Positions 33,277 through 41,500 of a stretch of 64,000 nt of DNA are shown piece after piece. This DNA comes from Clostridia bacterium. GTDB taxonomy: Bacteria; Bacillota; Clostridia; RGIG6154. The notes below the pieces were generated by a model. The model did no database searches. It saw only the letters and a program-made list of their open reading frames with translations, and had not been told where the DNA came from. Numbering within the stretch: the first letter of the stretch is position 1; each line of letters opens with the position of its first letter. The DNA lies in the NCBI GenBank assembly GCA_017410375.1, contig JAFQQW010000002.1:1-64000 (forward strand), read 5' to 3'. The translations under genes and the position numbers were made by a program.

Positions 33277-33900
33277 TCACTCAAAAATAATTCTGCCGAT
33301 GCGCACCATGGTGGAGCCGTTCTGAATGGCTTCTTCAAAATCTCCGCTCATGCCCATGGACAAAATGCCGTCTTTTAAAACCGAGGCATCAAACGCCTCC
33401 CGTAACCGCTTAAAATATGGATTCGGGTCTTCTCCCAAAGGTGCCATGCCCATCAGACCGCAAAGCCTTATATTCGGCAAGCCTTGTACCTCAGCAATAA
33501 AGGCATCCAAATCCTCGTAGGAAACCCCGAATCGGTCATCAATACCTGTAGAATTGACCTGTACCAGACAATCGGTCACAATGCCCATCGCCTCGGAATG
33601 CTTTTGGATTTCGTTGGCAAGCTTTAAGCTGTCCAGCGAATGAATAAGGGCAACTTTCCCCACAATCTGCTTAACCTTATTGGTCTGCAGATGCCCGAGC
33701 AGATGCCACTCGATATCTTCGGGCAGGTTTTTCTGCTTTTTTAAAAGGTCCTGCACCTTGTTTTCGCCGAACGCCCGTTGTCCCAGCCCGTACACCTCCG
33801 AAATTTCCTCTTCGGTGTGATATTTGCTGACACAAACCAGTTTTACCTCCCGGTTTACCGCCAGGCTGTCCACTTTATTTTTAATTTCTGTATAACGCAT
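33277..33900 (-). CDS. PLP homeostasis protein, YggS family
   Basis: 207 aa, a TIM-barrel PLP-binding protein without known catalysis that buffers free PLP. Motifs are VCVSKYHTEEEI (PLP lysine), GENKVQDL, WHLLGHLQTNKVK, CLVQVNSTGIDDRFG and GMSGDFEEAIQNGSTMVRIGR. It is slightly shorter than usual (about 225-235 aa). The start codon lies only 16 bp beyond the -10, so the mRNA leader must be very short. First gene of the operon with apgM and divergent from mreB. Confidence 0.93.
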   Translation of the reverse strand: MRYTEIKNKVDSLAVNREVKLVCVSKYHTEEEISEVYGLGQRAFGENKVQDLLKKQKNLPEDIEWHLLGHLQTNKVKQIVGKVALIHSLDSLKLANEIQKHSEAMGIVTDCLVQVNSTGIDDRFGVSYEDLDAFIAEVQGLPNIRLCGLMGMAPLGEDPNPYFKRLREAFDASVLKDGILSMGMSGDFEEAIQNGSTMVRIGRIIFE

Positions 33901-33915
33901 AGTATCACCGATACC

Positions 33916-33944
33916 ATTATATCACTAATTTGTTCAGGATGCAA
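33916..33944 (-). promoter_or_regulatory. yggS operon promoter
   Basis: Minus strand TTGCAT, a 17-nt spacer and TATAAT. It is back to back with the mreB promoter, with only 17 bp between the -35 boxes. Confidence 0.75.
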
Positions 33945-33961
33945 GAATTTTCAAAAAAGAA

Positions 33962-33990
33962 TTGATTTTTATTTGCGTTTCATGTATAAT
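33962..33990 (+). promoter_or_regulatory. mreB-family gene promoter
   Basis: TTGATT, a 17-nt spacer and TATAAT, 33 bp before the start codon. Confidence 0.8.
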
Positions 33991-34023
33991 ATTTTTAGAT
34001 ATGGAAAAAAGGAGTCGGCATTC

Positions 34024-35073
34024 ATGTTTGAATTTTTCAAAAACACGTTCCGTTTTGGAACAGATATAGCCATTGATCTTGGCACCTCCACCGTTTTGGT
34101 TTATGTAAAGGACAGAGGTATAGTGATTCGTGAGCCATCCGTAGTTGCCATCGACAAAAAGAACGGCAGAATTGTGAAGGTGGGTATCGAAGCACAGGAA
34201 ATGATTGGCAGAACACCTAAAAACATTGCAGTTATCAAACCTTTGATGGACGGTGTAATTTCGGACTACGAGGCTACTGAGAAAATGCTGAAATATTTCA
34301 TCAGCAAAGTCAACAATTCCAAGCTTTTCAAGCCACGGATTGTGGTGTGTGTGCCCAGCAGTGTAACCGAGGTTGAACAACGGGCAGTTATTGACGCGAC
34401 CATGCATGCAGGCGCCAGAAGTGTGCATCTGATTGAAGAGCCAATCGCGGCGGCATTAGGTGCAGGTATTGACATTTCCAAGCCCTACGGTACCATGATT
34501 GTAGATATCGGTGGCGGCACCACCGACATTGCGGTGATTTCTATGGGCGGTGTAGTAACCGGGCGCTCCATCAACGTAGCCGGTGACAAATTTGATGAAG
34601 CCATCAAAAAATATGTGCGTAAAAAATACAATGTTGCCATTGGCGACCGTACCGCAGAAGAAATCAAAAAGCAAATCGGTGGCGTGTATTTCAGAAGCGA
34701 GCCGGTAAGCTGTACTGCCAAGGGCAGAAATTTAAACACAGGTATGCCCCAGACCATTACCCTTACCTCAGAAGAGGCGTTTGAGGCTTTGGAAGAACCT
34801 ATTTCCGAAATCTGTGAAGCCATCCACCGTGTTATGGAGGATACACCTCCCGAGCTGGTTGGCGACATCACCACCCGCGGTATCACCTTAACCGGTGGCA
34901 GTACCGCCCTATATGGTATTGACTTGCTTCTGCAACGTGAAACCGGCATTCAGGTGGAAATCGCACCCGATGCGGCATCTTGTGTTGCCATCGGCACAGG
35001 TCAATCCCTTGACCGTATCGGTGATATGAACGTACTGGTAAATAACAAATACCGAAATACAATTTCACTTTAA
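34024..35073 (+). CDS. rod shape-determining protein, MreB/Mbl family
   Basis: 349 aa, bacterial actin that organises side-wall peptidoglycan synthesis under the membrane. The amphipathic start MFEFFKNTFRFG is followed by the ATPase motifs DIAIDLGTSTVLVY (phosphate 1), TMIVDIGGGTTDIAVIS (phosphate 2) and GITLTGGSTALYG (adenosine). The ATG was chosen by homology and by the promoter just upstream; the longer frame overlaps yggS. There is no mreC or mreD beside it, so it is probably an Mbl- or MreBH-like paralogue, which is why no symbol is given. Confidence 0.93.
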   Translation: MFEFFKNTFRFGTDIAIDLGTSTVLVYVKDRGIVIREPSVVAIDKKNGRIVKVGIEAQEMIGRTPKNIAVIKPLMDGVISDYEATEKMLKYFISKVNNSKLFKPRIVVCVPSSVTEVEQRAVIDATMHAGARSVHLIEEPIAAALGAGIDISKPYGTMIVDIGGGTTDIAVISMGGVVTGRSINVAGDKFDEAIKKYVRKKYNVAIGDRTAEEIKKQIGGVYFRSEPVSCTAKGRNLNTGMPQTITLTSEEAFEALEEPISEICEAIHRVMEDTPPELVGDITTRGITLTGGSTALYGIDLLLQRETGIQVEIAPDAASCVAIGTGQSLDRIGDMNVLVNNKYRNTISL

Positions 35074-35106
35074 CAAGCGTATCTCATTTTATTCATTTGT
35101 TATCGC

Positions 35107-35144
35107 AAAGGAAACGGACTTGTAAAAAGTCCGTTTCCTTTTTT
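35107..35144 (+). terminator. terminator of the mreB-family gene
   Basis: AAAGGAAACGGACTT (35107-35121), a 5-nt loop, the complementary arm (35127-35141) and a T-run. Confidence 0.9.
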
Positions 35145-35145
35145 A

Positions 35146-35174
35146 TTGCATTTTCGTTCAAAATATGATATACT
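35146..35174 (+). promoter_or_regulatory. promoter of the phosphodiesterase operon
   Basis: TTGCAT, a 17-nt spacer and TATACT, directly after the mreB terminator. Confidence 0.75.
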
Positions 35175-35205
35175 GAATAAAACTACATCTTCGGGAGTTG
35201 ATTTC

Positions 35206-35754
35206 ATGAAACTGATGTTTGCATCCGACATTCACGGTTCTGCGTACTATGCAGAGCAGGTTGTGAAAATTTTTGAAAAAGAACAGGCAGAAAACTTAAT
35301 TCTGCTGGGAGATATTCTCTATCACGGCCCGCGGAACGACCTGCCAAAAGAATATGATCCCAAAAAGGTCATTGCCCTTTTGAATCCCTTAAAGGACAAA
35401 CTGCTTTGTGTCCGCGGAAACTGCGACGGCGAAGTAGACCAGATGGTGCTTGACTTCCCCATCTTAGCCGATTACATCATGCTGTTTTTAGACGGCAAGC
35501 GGGTCTATCTTTCCCACGGACATGTTTATAATCCCGAAAAGCCCATGCCCCTGTCAAAGGGTGATATTTTAATCAACGGACACACCCATGTACATAAGGC
35601 AGAGGATTGCGAAACCTTTACCTATTTAAACCCCGGCTCGGTATCCATTCCGAAAGAAGGGCAGGTACCCAGCTACATGATTTATGAAAACAAAACCTTT
35701 ACCATAAAGAATTTGGACGGAAACAATCTTCTTACATATGAGGTGAAAGCATGA
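35206..35754 (+). CDS. metallophosphoesterase, YfcE family
   Basis: 182 aa of the calcineurin-like phosphoesterase fold. The metal-binding series is complete: FASDIHGS, LLGDILYHG, RGNCDGE, LSHGHVY and INGHTHV. YfcE-type enzymes hydrolyse phosphodiesters in vitro; the natural substrate is unknown. The start is the ATG of MKLMFASD, downstream of the promoter. Its stop overlaps the next start (ATGA), so it is coupled to the DUF554 gene. Confidence 0.9.
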   Translation: MKLMFASDIHGSAYYAEQVVKIFEKEQAENLILLGDILYHGPRNDLPKEYDPKKVIALLNPLKDKLLCVRGNCDGEVDQMVLDFPILADYIMLFLDGKRVYLSHGHVYNPEKPMPLSKGDILINGHTHVHKAEDCETFTYLNPGSVSIPKEGQVPSYMIYENKTFTIKNLDGNNLLTYEVKA

Positions 35755-36434
35755 CAGGTGTATTGGTAAATGTACTGACTGTTCTGGCAGGCAGTATTGT
35801 AGGGCTTTTATTTCACAAGGGCATTTCCAAAAAATATTCTGATGCAGCAATGAAAGCCATCGGTCTTTGCACCCTTTACATTGGCTTCAGCGGTGCTTTG
35901 GACGGCAACAATGTTTTGGTTGTTATTGCATCCATGGTACTTGGCACCCTTTGCGGAACCATGCTTCGCATAGACGATGGTATCAACAATCTCGGCAAAA
36001 AAATCGAAAAGAAATTCAAAAAGAAAAAGGGAAACATTGCAGAAGGCTTTGTGACTGCGTCTCTTTTGTTCTGTGTAGGCTCCATGACCATTATGGGCTC
36101 ACTCAATGCAGGCATCAGCGGTGACAATACTTTGCTTTACACCAAAGCTTTCTTAGACCTTTTTTCCTCTGCGATGCTCGCCTCCTCTCTGGGCATCGGG
36201 GTACTGTTTGCCGCGCTGTTTGTTTTCGTTTTTCAGGGCGGACTTGTGATTCTTGCCGAATACATCGGTCCTTTTTTAACCGACACGGCAATTTGTGAAA
36301 TGAACTGTGTTGGCTCGCTTTTGATTATCGCACTGGGCTTAAATCTGCTGAATGTTGCCAAAATCAAAGTTGCAGATATGTTGCCTGCCATCTTGTTTGC
36401 GGTTATCATCACAAACTTAGTTGCATATTTTTAA
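35751..36434 (+). CDS. DUF554 family membrane protein
   Basis: 227 aa with about six or seven membrane helices and family-typical GVLVNVLTVLAGSIVGLL, AIGLCTLYIGFSGAL and FVTASLLFCVGSMTIMGSL stretches. A lysine-rich cytoplasmic loop (KKIEKKFKKKKG) sits at about residue 85. It belongs to the YdfK/YqgA-like group; function not established. Translationally coupled to the phosphodiesterase gene. Confidence 0.85.
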   Translation: MTGVLVNVLTVLAGSIVGLLFHKGISKKYSDAAMKAIGLCTLYIGFSGALDGNNVLVVIASMVLGTLCGTMLRIDDGINNLGKKIEKKFKKKKGNIAEGFVTASLLFCVGSMTIMGSLNAGISGDNTLLYTKAFLDLFSSAMLASSLGIGVLFAALFVFVFQGGLVILAEYIGPFLTDTAICEMNCVGSLLIIALGLNLLNVAKIKVADMLPAILFAVIITNLVAYF

Positions 36435-36450
36435 AGCAAGGAGGGTATTT

Positions 36451-37020
36451 ATGAAAATATGTGTTTACGGTGCTTCCAGCAATAACATTCATGAAAGTTT
36501 TATAAAAAATACAGAAGAGTTAGGCTTTAAACTGGCAAGTCGCGGACATTCTCTGGTGTTCGGTGGCGGCACAAACGGTCTGATGGGCGCTATAGCACGT
36601 GGTACGACCCGTGGCGGTGGCGAGGTTATCGGGGTTGCGCCCACCTTTTTCAATGTAGACGGCGTACTGTATGAGGCCTGCACAAAAATGATTCCCACTG
36701 AAACCATGCGCGAACGCAAGCAGATTATGGAGGATTTGTCCGATGCATTCATCATGACCCCGGGCGGTATCGGAACCTTTGAAGAGTTTTTTGAAATTTT
36801 AACCTTAAAACAGCTTGCACGCCATGCAAAGCCCATTGCCATTTTTAACGTAGACGGCTTTTATGACCCGTTACTTGCCTTTTTACAGCATGCCATTGAC
36901 GAGGGTTTTATGAACGAAAGAGCAAAGAATATGTTTGACGTTTTTACAGATGCAGACGCGCTTTTGGATTATTTGGAAACCGACAAAAAAGAAGCAATGC
37001 TTTACAAAGATTTTAAATAA
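36451..37020 (+). CDS. LOG family protein (TIGR00730-type Rossmann fold)
   Basis: 189 aa. The nucleotide-binding signature GGGTNGLMGAIARG and the PGGIGTFEEFFEI motif define the LOG / cytokinin riboside monophosphate phosphoribohydrolase family. Such enzymes release free bases from nucleoside monophosphates, but bacterial substrates vary and it is often annotated only by family. AAGGAGGG supports the ATG, which lies 16 bp after the DUF554 stop. Confidence 0.9.
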   Translation: MKICVYGASSNNIHESFIKNTEELGFKLASRGHSLVFGGGTNGLMGAIARGTTRGGGEVIGVAPTFFNVDGVLYEACTKMIPTETMRERKQIMEDLSDAFIMTPGGIGTFEEFFEILTLKQLARHAKPIAIFNVDGFYDPLLAFLQHAIDEGFMNERAKNMFDVFTDADALLDYLETDKKEAMLYKDFK

Positions 37021-37029
37021 GGAGCAGGT

Positions 37030-37689
37030 ATGACTACACTCGAAAAAATCAAAAAAAATAAAGACATTACCACCTACATTCTCATGGCGGACGAGTCCAT
37101 GAAGGCTTTAGGCTATACCGAGCATTCCTTTGCCCATGTGGGAAAGGTTTCAGATACCGCAAAAAACATTTTAGAAACCTTAGGCTATGATGCACACACC
37201 ATTGAACTGGTACAGATTGCGGCATACATGCACGATATCGGAAATCTGGTCAACCGCCAGGAGCATTCCCAGAGCGGTGCGGTAATGGCGTTCCGTATTT
37301 TGTCCGCCTTAGAACTTCCCGCAGAGGATGTGGCAATCATCACCACTGCCATCGGTAACCATGACGAAGGTACGGGTGTTGCAGTAAACGCCGTTGCCGC
37401 GGCACTGATTATTGCGGACAAAACTGATGTGCGCCGCTCCCGTGTACGAAACAGCGATGTGGCAAACTTTGATATCCACGACCGTGTAAATTATTCGGTT
37501 ACCCAATCAGACCTTGAAATTGATACCACGAAAAAATACATCCTGTTAAAGCTTACTGTTGATACAAAATATTCTTCTATTATGGACTACTTTGAAATTT
37601 TCTTAGGACGCATGAGCATGTGCCGTAAAGCGGCAGAAAAATTAGGCTTACGCTTCCGCCTTGAAATCAACGGACAACGATTACTTTAA
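37030..37689 (+). CDS. HD domain phosphohydrolase
   Basis: 219 aa. An HD-type metal site is visible: HSFAHVGKV, then YMHDIGNLVNRQEHSQSGA, then IGNHDEGTG and ADKTDVRRSRVRN. It is probably a cytoplasmic nucleotide or phosphate-ester hydrolase; the substrate is not deducible. GGAG lies 6 nt upstream of the ATG. Last gene of the phosphodiesterase-DUF554-LOG-HD operon, and it ends at a bidirectional terminator. Confidence 0.85.
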   Translation: MTTLEKIKKNKDITTYILMADESMKALGYTEHSFAHVGKVSDTAKNILETLGYDAHTIELVQIAAYMHDIGNLVNRQEHSQSGAVMAFRILSALELPAEDVAIITTAIGNHDEGTGVAVNAVAAALIIADKTDVRRSRVRNSDVANFDIHDRVNYSVTQSDLEIDTTKKYILLKLTVDTKYSSIMDYFEIFLGRMSMCRKAAEKLGLRFRLEINGQRLL

Positions 37690-37692
37690 AAC

Positions 37693-37725
37693 AAAAAAGG
37701 TCGTAGCATTTGCTACGACCTTTTT
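37693..37725. terminator. bidirectional terminator
   Basis: GGTCGTAGCA / TGCTACGACC with A- and T-runs on either side, between convergent genes. Confidence 0.9.
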
Positions 37726-37726
37726 A

Positions 37727-38173
37727 TCATCTTAATGTATATCCACCAAAAAATTTTTTCCTGAACCGACGCAGCTGTTCGCTGCAATCATACCCTGCAT
37801 CATGGGCTTTCTGAAAATAATAAAATGCTAAGTCGAAATTCTTTTTGCAACCGCGTCCTTCGGTATACATAACACCTAAATGAGACGCGGCAACAGGCGC
37901 TTTCTCTGTTTTGCCGTCAGCACATTTTTTCAGCAAGCTGTGTGCCAAACTTATTTCCTCTGCATTCACCCCCACTCGAAGATCCGCATATAAAAGGGCA
38001 AATCCCAAGGCATGCTCAATATCTGCACAAAGCAAGGCATCCTGATCTACCTGCGATCGTGCCTCTTTCAACAAAGAAATTACCTCTTTACAATCGGTAT
38101 CATCCGACAGATTGCTTTGTAATGCAAGCACTTGCTCCCACAGTTCCTTCGCCTTTTCCGTTCCGGACTTCAA
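37727..38173 (-). CDS. small Sel1/TPR-like repeat protein
   Basis: 148 aa, helical and cytoplasmic. It contains one clear Sel1-type unit (ASHLGVMYTEGRGCKKNF then DLAFYYFQKAHDAGYD) preceded by weaker TPR-like helices. Such proteins mediate protein contacts. The start is a TTG with GGAGG 10 nt upstream; no better ATG is available. Divergent from an XRE regulator, with candidate operators between them. Confidence 0.6.
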   Translation of the reverse strand: MKSGTEKAKELWEQVLALQSNLSDDTDCKEVISLLKEARSQVDQDALLCADIEHALGFALLYADLRVGVNAEEISLAHSLLKKCADGKTEKAPVAASHLGVMYTEGRGCKKNFDLAFYYFQKAHDAGYDCSEQLRRFRKKFFGGYTLR

Positions 38174-38205
38174 CGCCTTTACACCTCCACTTCACTTTTG
38201 TTCTC

Positions 38206-38234
38206 ATACTATCACAAAAATCCTCAAAAGTCAA
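38206..38234 (-). promoter_or_regulatory. possible promoter of the Sel1-like gene
   Basis: Minus strand TTGACT, a 17-nt spacer and TAGTAT. Its -35 touches the first candidate XRE operator. Confidence 0.5.
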
Positions 38235-38270
38235 CTCAATTGAGGTAATTTTTTAAACTCAAAAGAGGTA
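38233..38270. promoter_or_regulatory. two candidate XRE operators
   Basis: AACTCAATTGAGGTA (38233-38247) and AACTCAAAAGAGGTA (38256-38270) differ at two central bases, are each near-palindromic (CTCAA-TTGAG type), and are 23 bp apart, about two helical turns. They lie just upstream of the XRE gene and beside the promoter of the divergent gene. Confidence 0.55.
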
Positions 38271-38292
38271 AAATGATTTTGAGGTGATAGTA

Positions 38293-38535
38293 TTGAATAT
38301 CGGAGAAGCAGTAAAGCTTCGCATTTTAGAGCTTTGTAAAATGCGGAAAATCACAGTCAACAAATTGGCAACCATAAGCGGCGTAACCCAATCCACTTTA
38401 AGCAACATAACAGGCGGCAGAAACAACAGCACCACCATCTCCACCATCAAAAAGCTGTGTGACGGCTTAGATATTTCCATTGAGGAGTTTTTCTGTTCCG
38501 AGCTGTTCCGCCATTTAGAACAAGAGATAAAATAA
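38293..38535 (+). CDS. XRE family transcriptional regulator
   Basis: 80 aa, a single Cro/CI-type helix-turn-helix (about residues 5-65): ITVNKLATISGVTQSTLSNI then GGRNNSTTISTIKKLCDGLD. There is no ligand domain. I choose TTG as start because GAGGTG lies 6 nt upstream; the alternative GTG 3 codons earlier is inside that motif. It probably acts on the palindromic repeats directly upstream and so controls itself and the Sel1-like gene. Confidence 0.8.
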   Translation: MNIGEAVKLRILELCKMRKITVNKLATISGVTQSTLSNITGGRNNSTTISTIKKLCDGLDISIEEFFCSELFRHLEQEIK

Positions 38536-38560
38536 AAGAGCCTTTCGGCTCTTTTATTTT
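38529..38560. terminator. bidirectional terminator
   Basis: AAAATAAAAGAGCC and its complement around a TTTC loop. It abuts the stop codon of the 1633-aa gene. Confidence 0.8.
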
Positions 38561-41500
38561 ATTTATGTACTTTGGTTAAGGGGATTTCAAGCTCTGCGCC
38601 GTCTAAGGTAACTAAGGTTGCGGAGAAGCTGAAATCATCTGCATAAGGCAGGGTGAATTCAAAGGGATGCTTTGCATCGGTTACCGTTTCGGTCTTACCG
38701 TTTGCGGTGTAAGAAACGCGCATTTCCTTTACCTGTGCAGGTGTGGAGTCAGCATAGATGTAAACGGTTTCCGTACCTTCGCCAAAGCCTAAAACCATAG
38801 AGCGGATATTACCTGCGGCGGTAGGCTGGAGATTGGAGCTTTCTGCGCCAAACATTGTGCCGTTTTCAGCAGGTGCAAGCTTTGGTGTAATATTTACGCC
38901 GTGAATGGCAAGGGCATATACGCCTTCCTTTGACACATTTACCCTAAAAGTACCGCCTGTGATTTGCTCAACATGCTTAAGCTGTGCATTATTTACCCAT
39001 ACTTCTGCATTGTATGCTTTGTTTTTATCCATACCAAAGGCTTCTAAGTTGATTGCAACATTTGCCGTTACATCCTTTTTGGACTGGTTGGTAAACACAA
39101 TACATAAGGTATCGTCTGCTCTGTAGGTTGCATAGTTCAGCTGCGGATTGTCAATGCTGAGTGCCTTTGCCGGCATATACGGATATGCGTTTTCGATATG
39201 GTAGAACTTACCGGGAAGTGCACCATAAGCATTGGTTTTAACATACGCATAAGAATCCACATAAATACCGTTGGTCTGTACCTGTCCGTTGGTCTTGTCA
39301 TACACATCGGCATATAAGAAGTCCAAAAGCATGGTGATGTGCGGCCAGATGTGGTTGTAATGGAACGAATTATAGGTTAACTGTTCATAAGTCTTAAAGG
39401 GGAAATCCTTTGCCATATACACATCGGTGTAGCCGGTGTTGATGTGATAGCCCGGGAAGTTTTCATATCTGCCCACCACCGCGTGACGTGCTACACTCTT
39501 TAAGAATTCGTCATCGGTGTCTGCGCCGATTTTCATGAAATAGGGCGCATGGAACGACATGAAAATACCTCTGTGACCGTGGCTGGTAAATGCCGCTTCT
39601 GCATGCAGACCGATTTCAGAAACCTTCCATGCCTCAATATCCTTTTCTTCCGCTTCCATGGGCATGATGCCGCGGTTATACGCATATTTGGGTGCCACAT
39701 TGTTTTCGTTGATGTGTACCGTTCCGTCCGGCACGCCGGGGGTGTACCATAAGAACATCGCAAACCGTCTTGCACCAACGTGTGCCGCATCTAAGTATTT
39801 CTGCTCGCCCGTCATTTCATACAGCTCATAAAGCTCTGTATAGTCGGGACAGAAGAAATGCCACCAGCTGGAGCTTACGCTGTTGTAGTCACCCGAAAGA
39901 CCCGAAAGTCTGGTTTCGATATATTTATCTGCGCCTTTTTTTGCAATTTCTAAATAGCTCGGGTCGTTGGTTGCCTTGTAATACACCATCGCCTGCTTCC
40001 AGTCGGTTTTGGCAGGACTTCCCTTTTCGGTCATTTTATCATAGTATGCCTTAACCGTGTTACCGCTCATCTGATAAAGTGCCGCATATTCATTCATTTT
40101 CATAGCAGGCACACCGAGGGCGTTACTGCCCTGGGATGCGGTTTCCACATATTTGTAGGTTAAGTCGTTTCTGGACATCATGTATTCCGAAAGCGGCAAC
40201 GCACGATTGTCGTAAAGAGCTTTGTCGTCATAAACCAGCGCTAAAGATGCCGGATGTACCGCCGACACGTTTTTGGTGGTACCGGGGGCATCGTTTTCGT
40301 AAGAGAACCCTTTGTATTCGGGCATAAACTTGGAATAATAGTCGTTCATGCCGTAGCCAATCATGTTTTCAATGACCTCGTTCATGGAAATGTTGCCGTT
40401 GGAACGGAAATCATAAAAACCGTAGTTTTCGGAAATCAGATCGGGCAAAATCGTTGCCACATCGCCTTTATACACCGAAATTTCGGTGAGCAGGGACACG
40501 GAATCGCCTGCTTTTTTATTGGAGGAGGTGCTTCCGTAGAACGGCAGATATATCTGGGGCTGAATGTTGCCCTCTTTAGACTTTAATACCGCACCGTAAC
40601 GGGAATTTTCGTAGGTGGGAATTTTATAGGGCAAATCCTCCTGCGCTACACCATAGAAAAGGGTATAGCCCTTTGTACGAACTGCCGTACCTGCTGCAGG
40701 CAGATGGTATTCAGGCGTCATATAGGACTGGAGCGGGAATCTGCGTTCGGTCCAAACCATGGGCTGCCAGATTTCCTCCGCCTCAGCTTCGGTAAAGGAC
40801 GGGAAGCCATTATAGCCGAAGGTGAAATAACCGTCTTTTTTGAGGGTATACTCAATTTTAAGCTTGGGATGTGCCGTGCCCTGCTCTAACGAAAGGGTAA
40901 ACTTCGGCACGCCGTATTCGTCCCCTGCAGAAGTAAACACAATCTCGGTATCGGTTGCCGAAACAGAGAAATTGTTGTAGTCTACCACAATACCTGCGCC
41001 AAACAAATTTTCGGTTCTGCCCTCTACCTTGCTTTCCATTTTATGGAATTCATGAGCTTCGCCAATCACCGCACCCTCTGTGCCGTAAAGAGTCCAGGAG
41101 GGAATGTTATAGGTCACTCTGTCTTCTTCCACATTCTGTTGCTTCAAGTCGGGCGCTTTTGCGTTATAAACTGCTCTTCCGCTCGCCTTAAATGCATAGT
41201 TCTGTCCGTCGGTTGTAAGCAAAATATTCCCGTCAGGCGAAACAGATACGACGTATCTTTCATTTTTCAATACATAATTTCCGTTTTCCTGTGCAACCTT
41301 TTGGGACATGGAAAGACGCATAATGCGTTCCATAACCGTTACCGCTTCGGCACGGGTCATGTTATCCGATAAACCCAAAGCACCGTTCGAGCCAATCATA
41401 AGCTTAGACGAAACCACCGCTTCTGCCGCAGTTTTGTCTGCACCCGAAAGGGCATTTAATTCTTCAAACTTGTTTTCTGTAAGCGGTTCCGGCTTGTAAC

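Noticed and set aside
33778-34023. 82-residue N-terminal extension of the mreB-family protein
   Set aside because: It overlaps yggS on the other strand and contains both promoters; the amphipathic MFEFFK start is standard for the family.
33934-34428. 164-aa open frame on the minus strand
   Set aside because: It is antisense to the mreB-family gene and covers its promoter.
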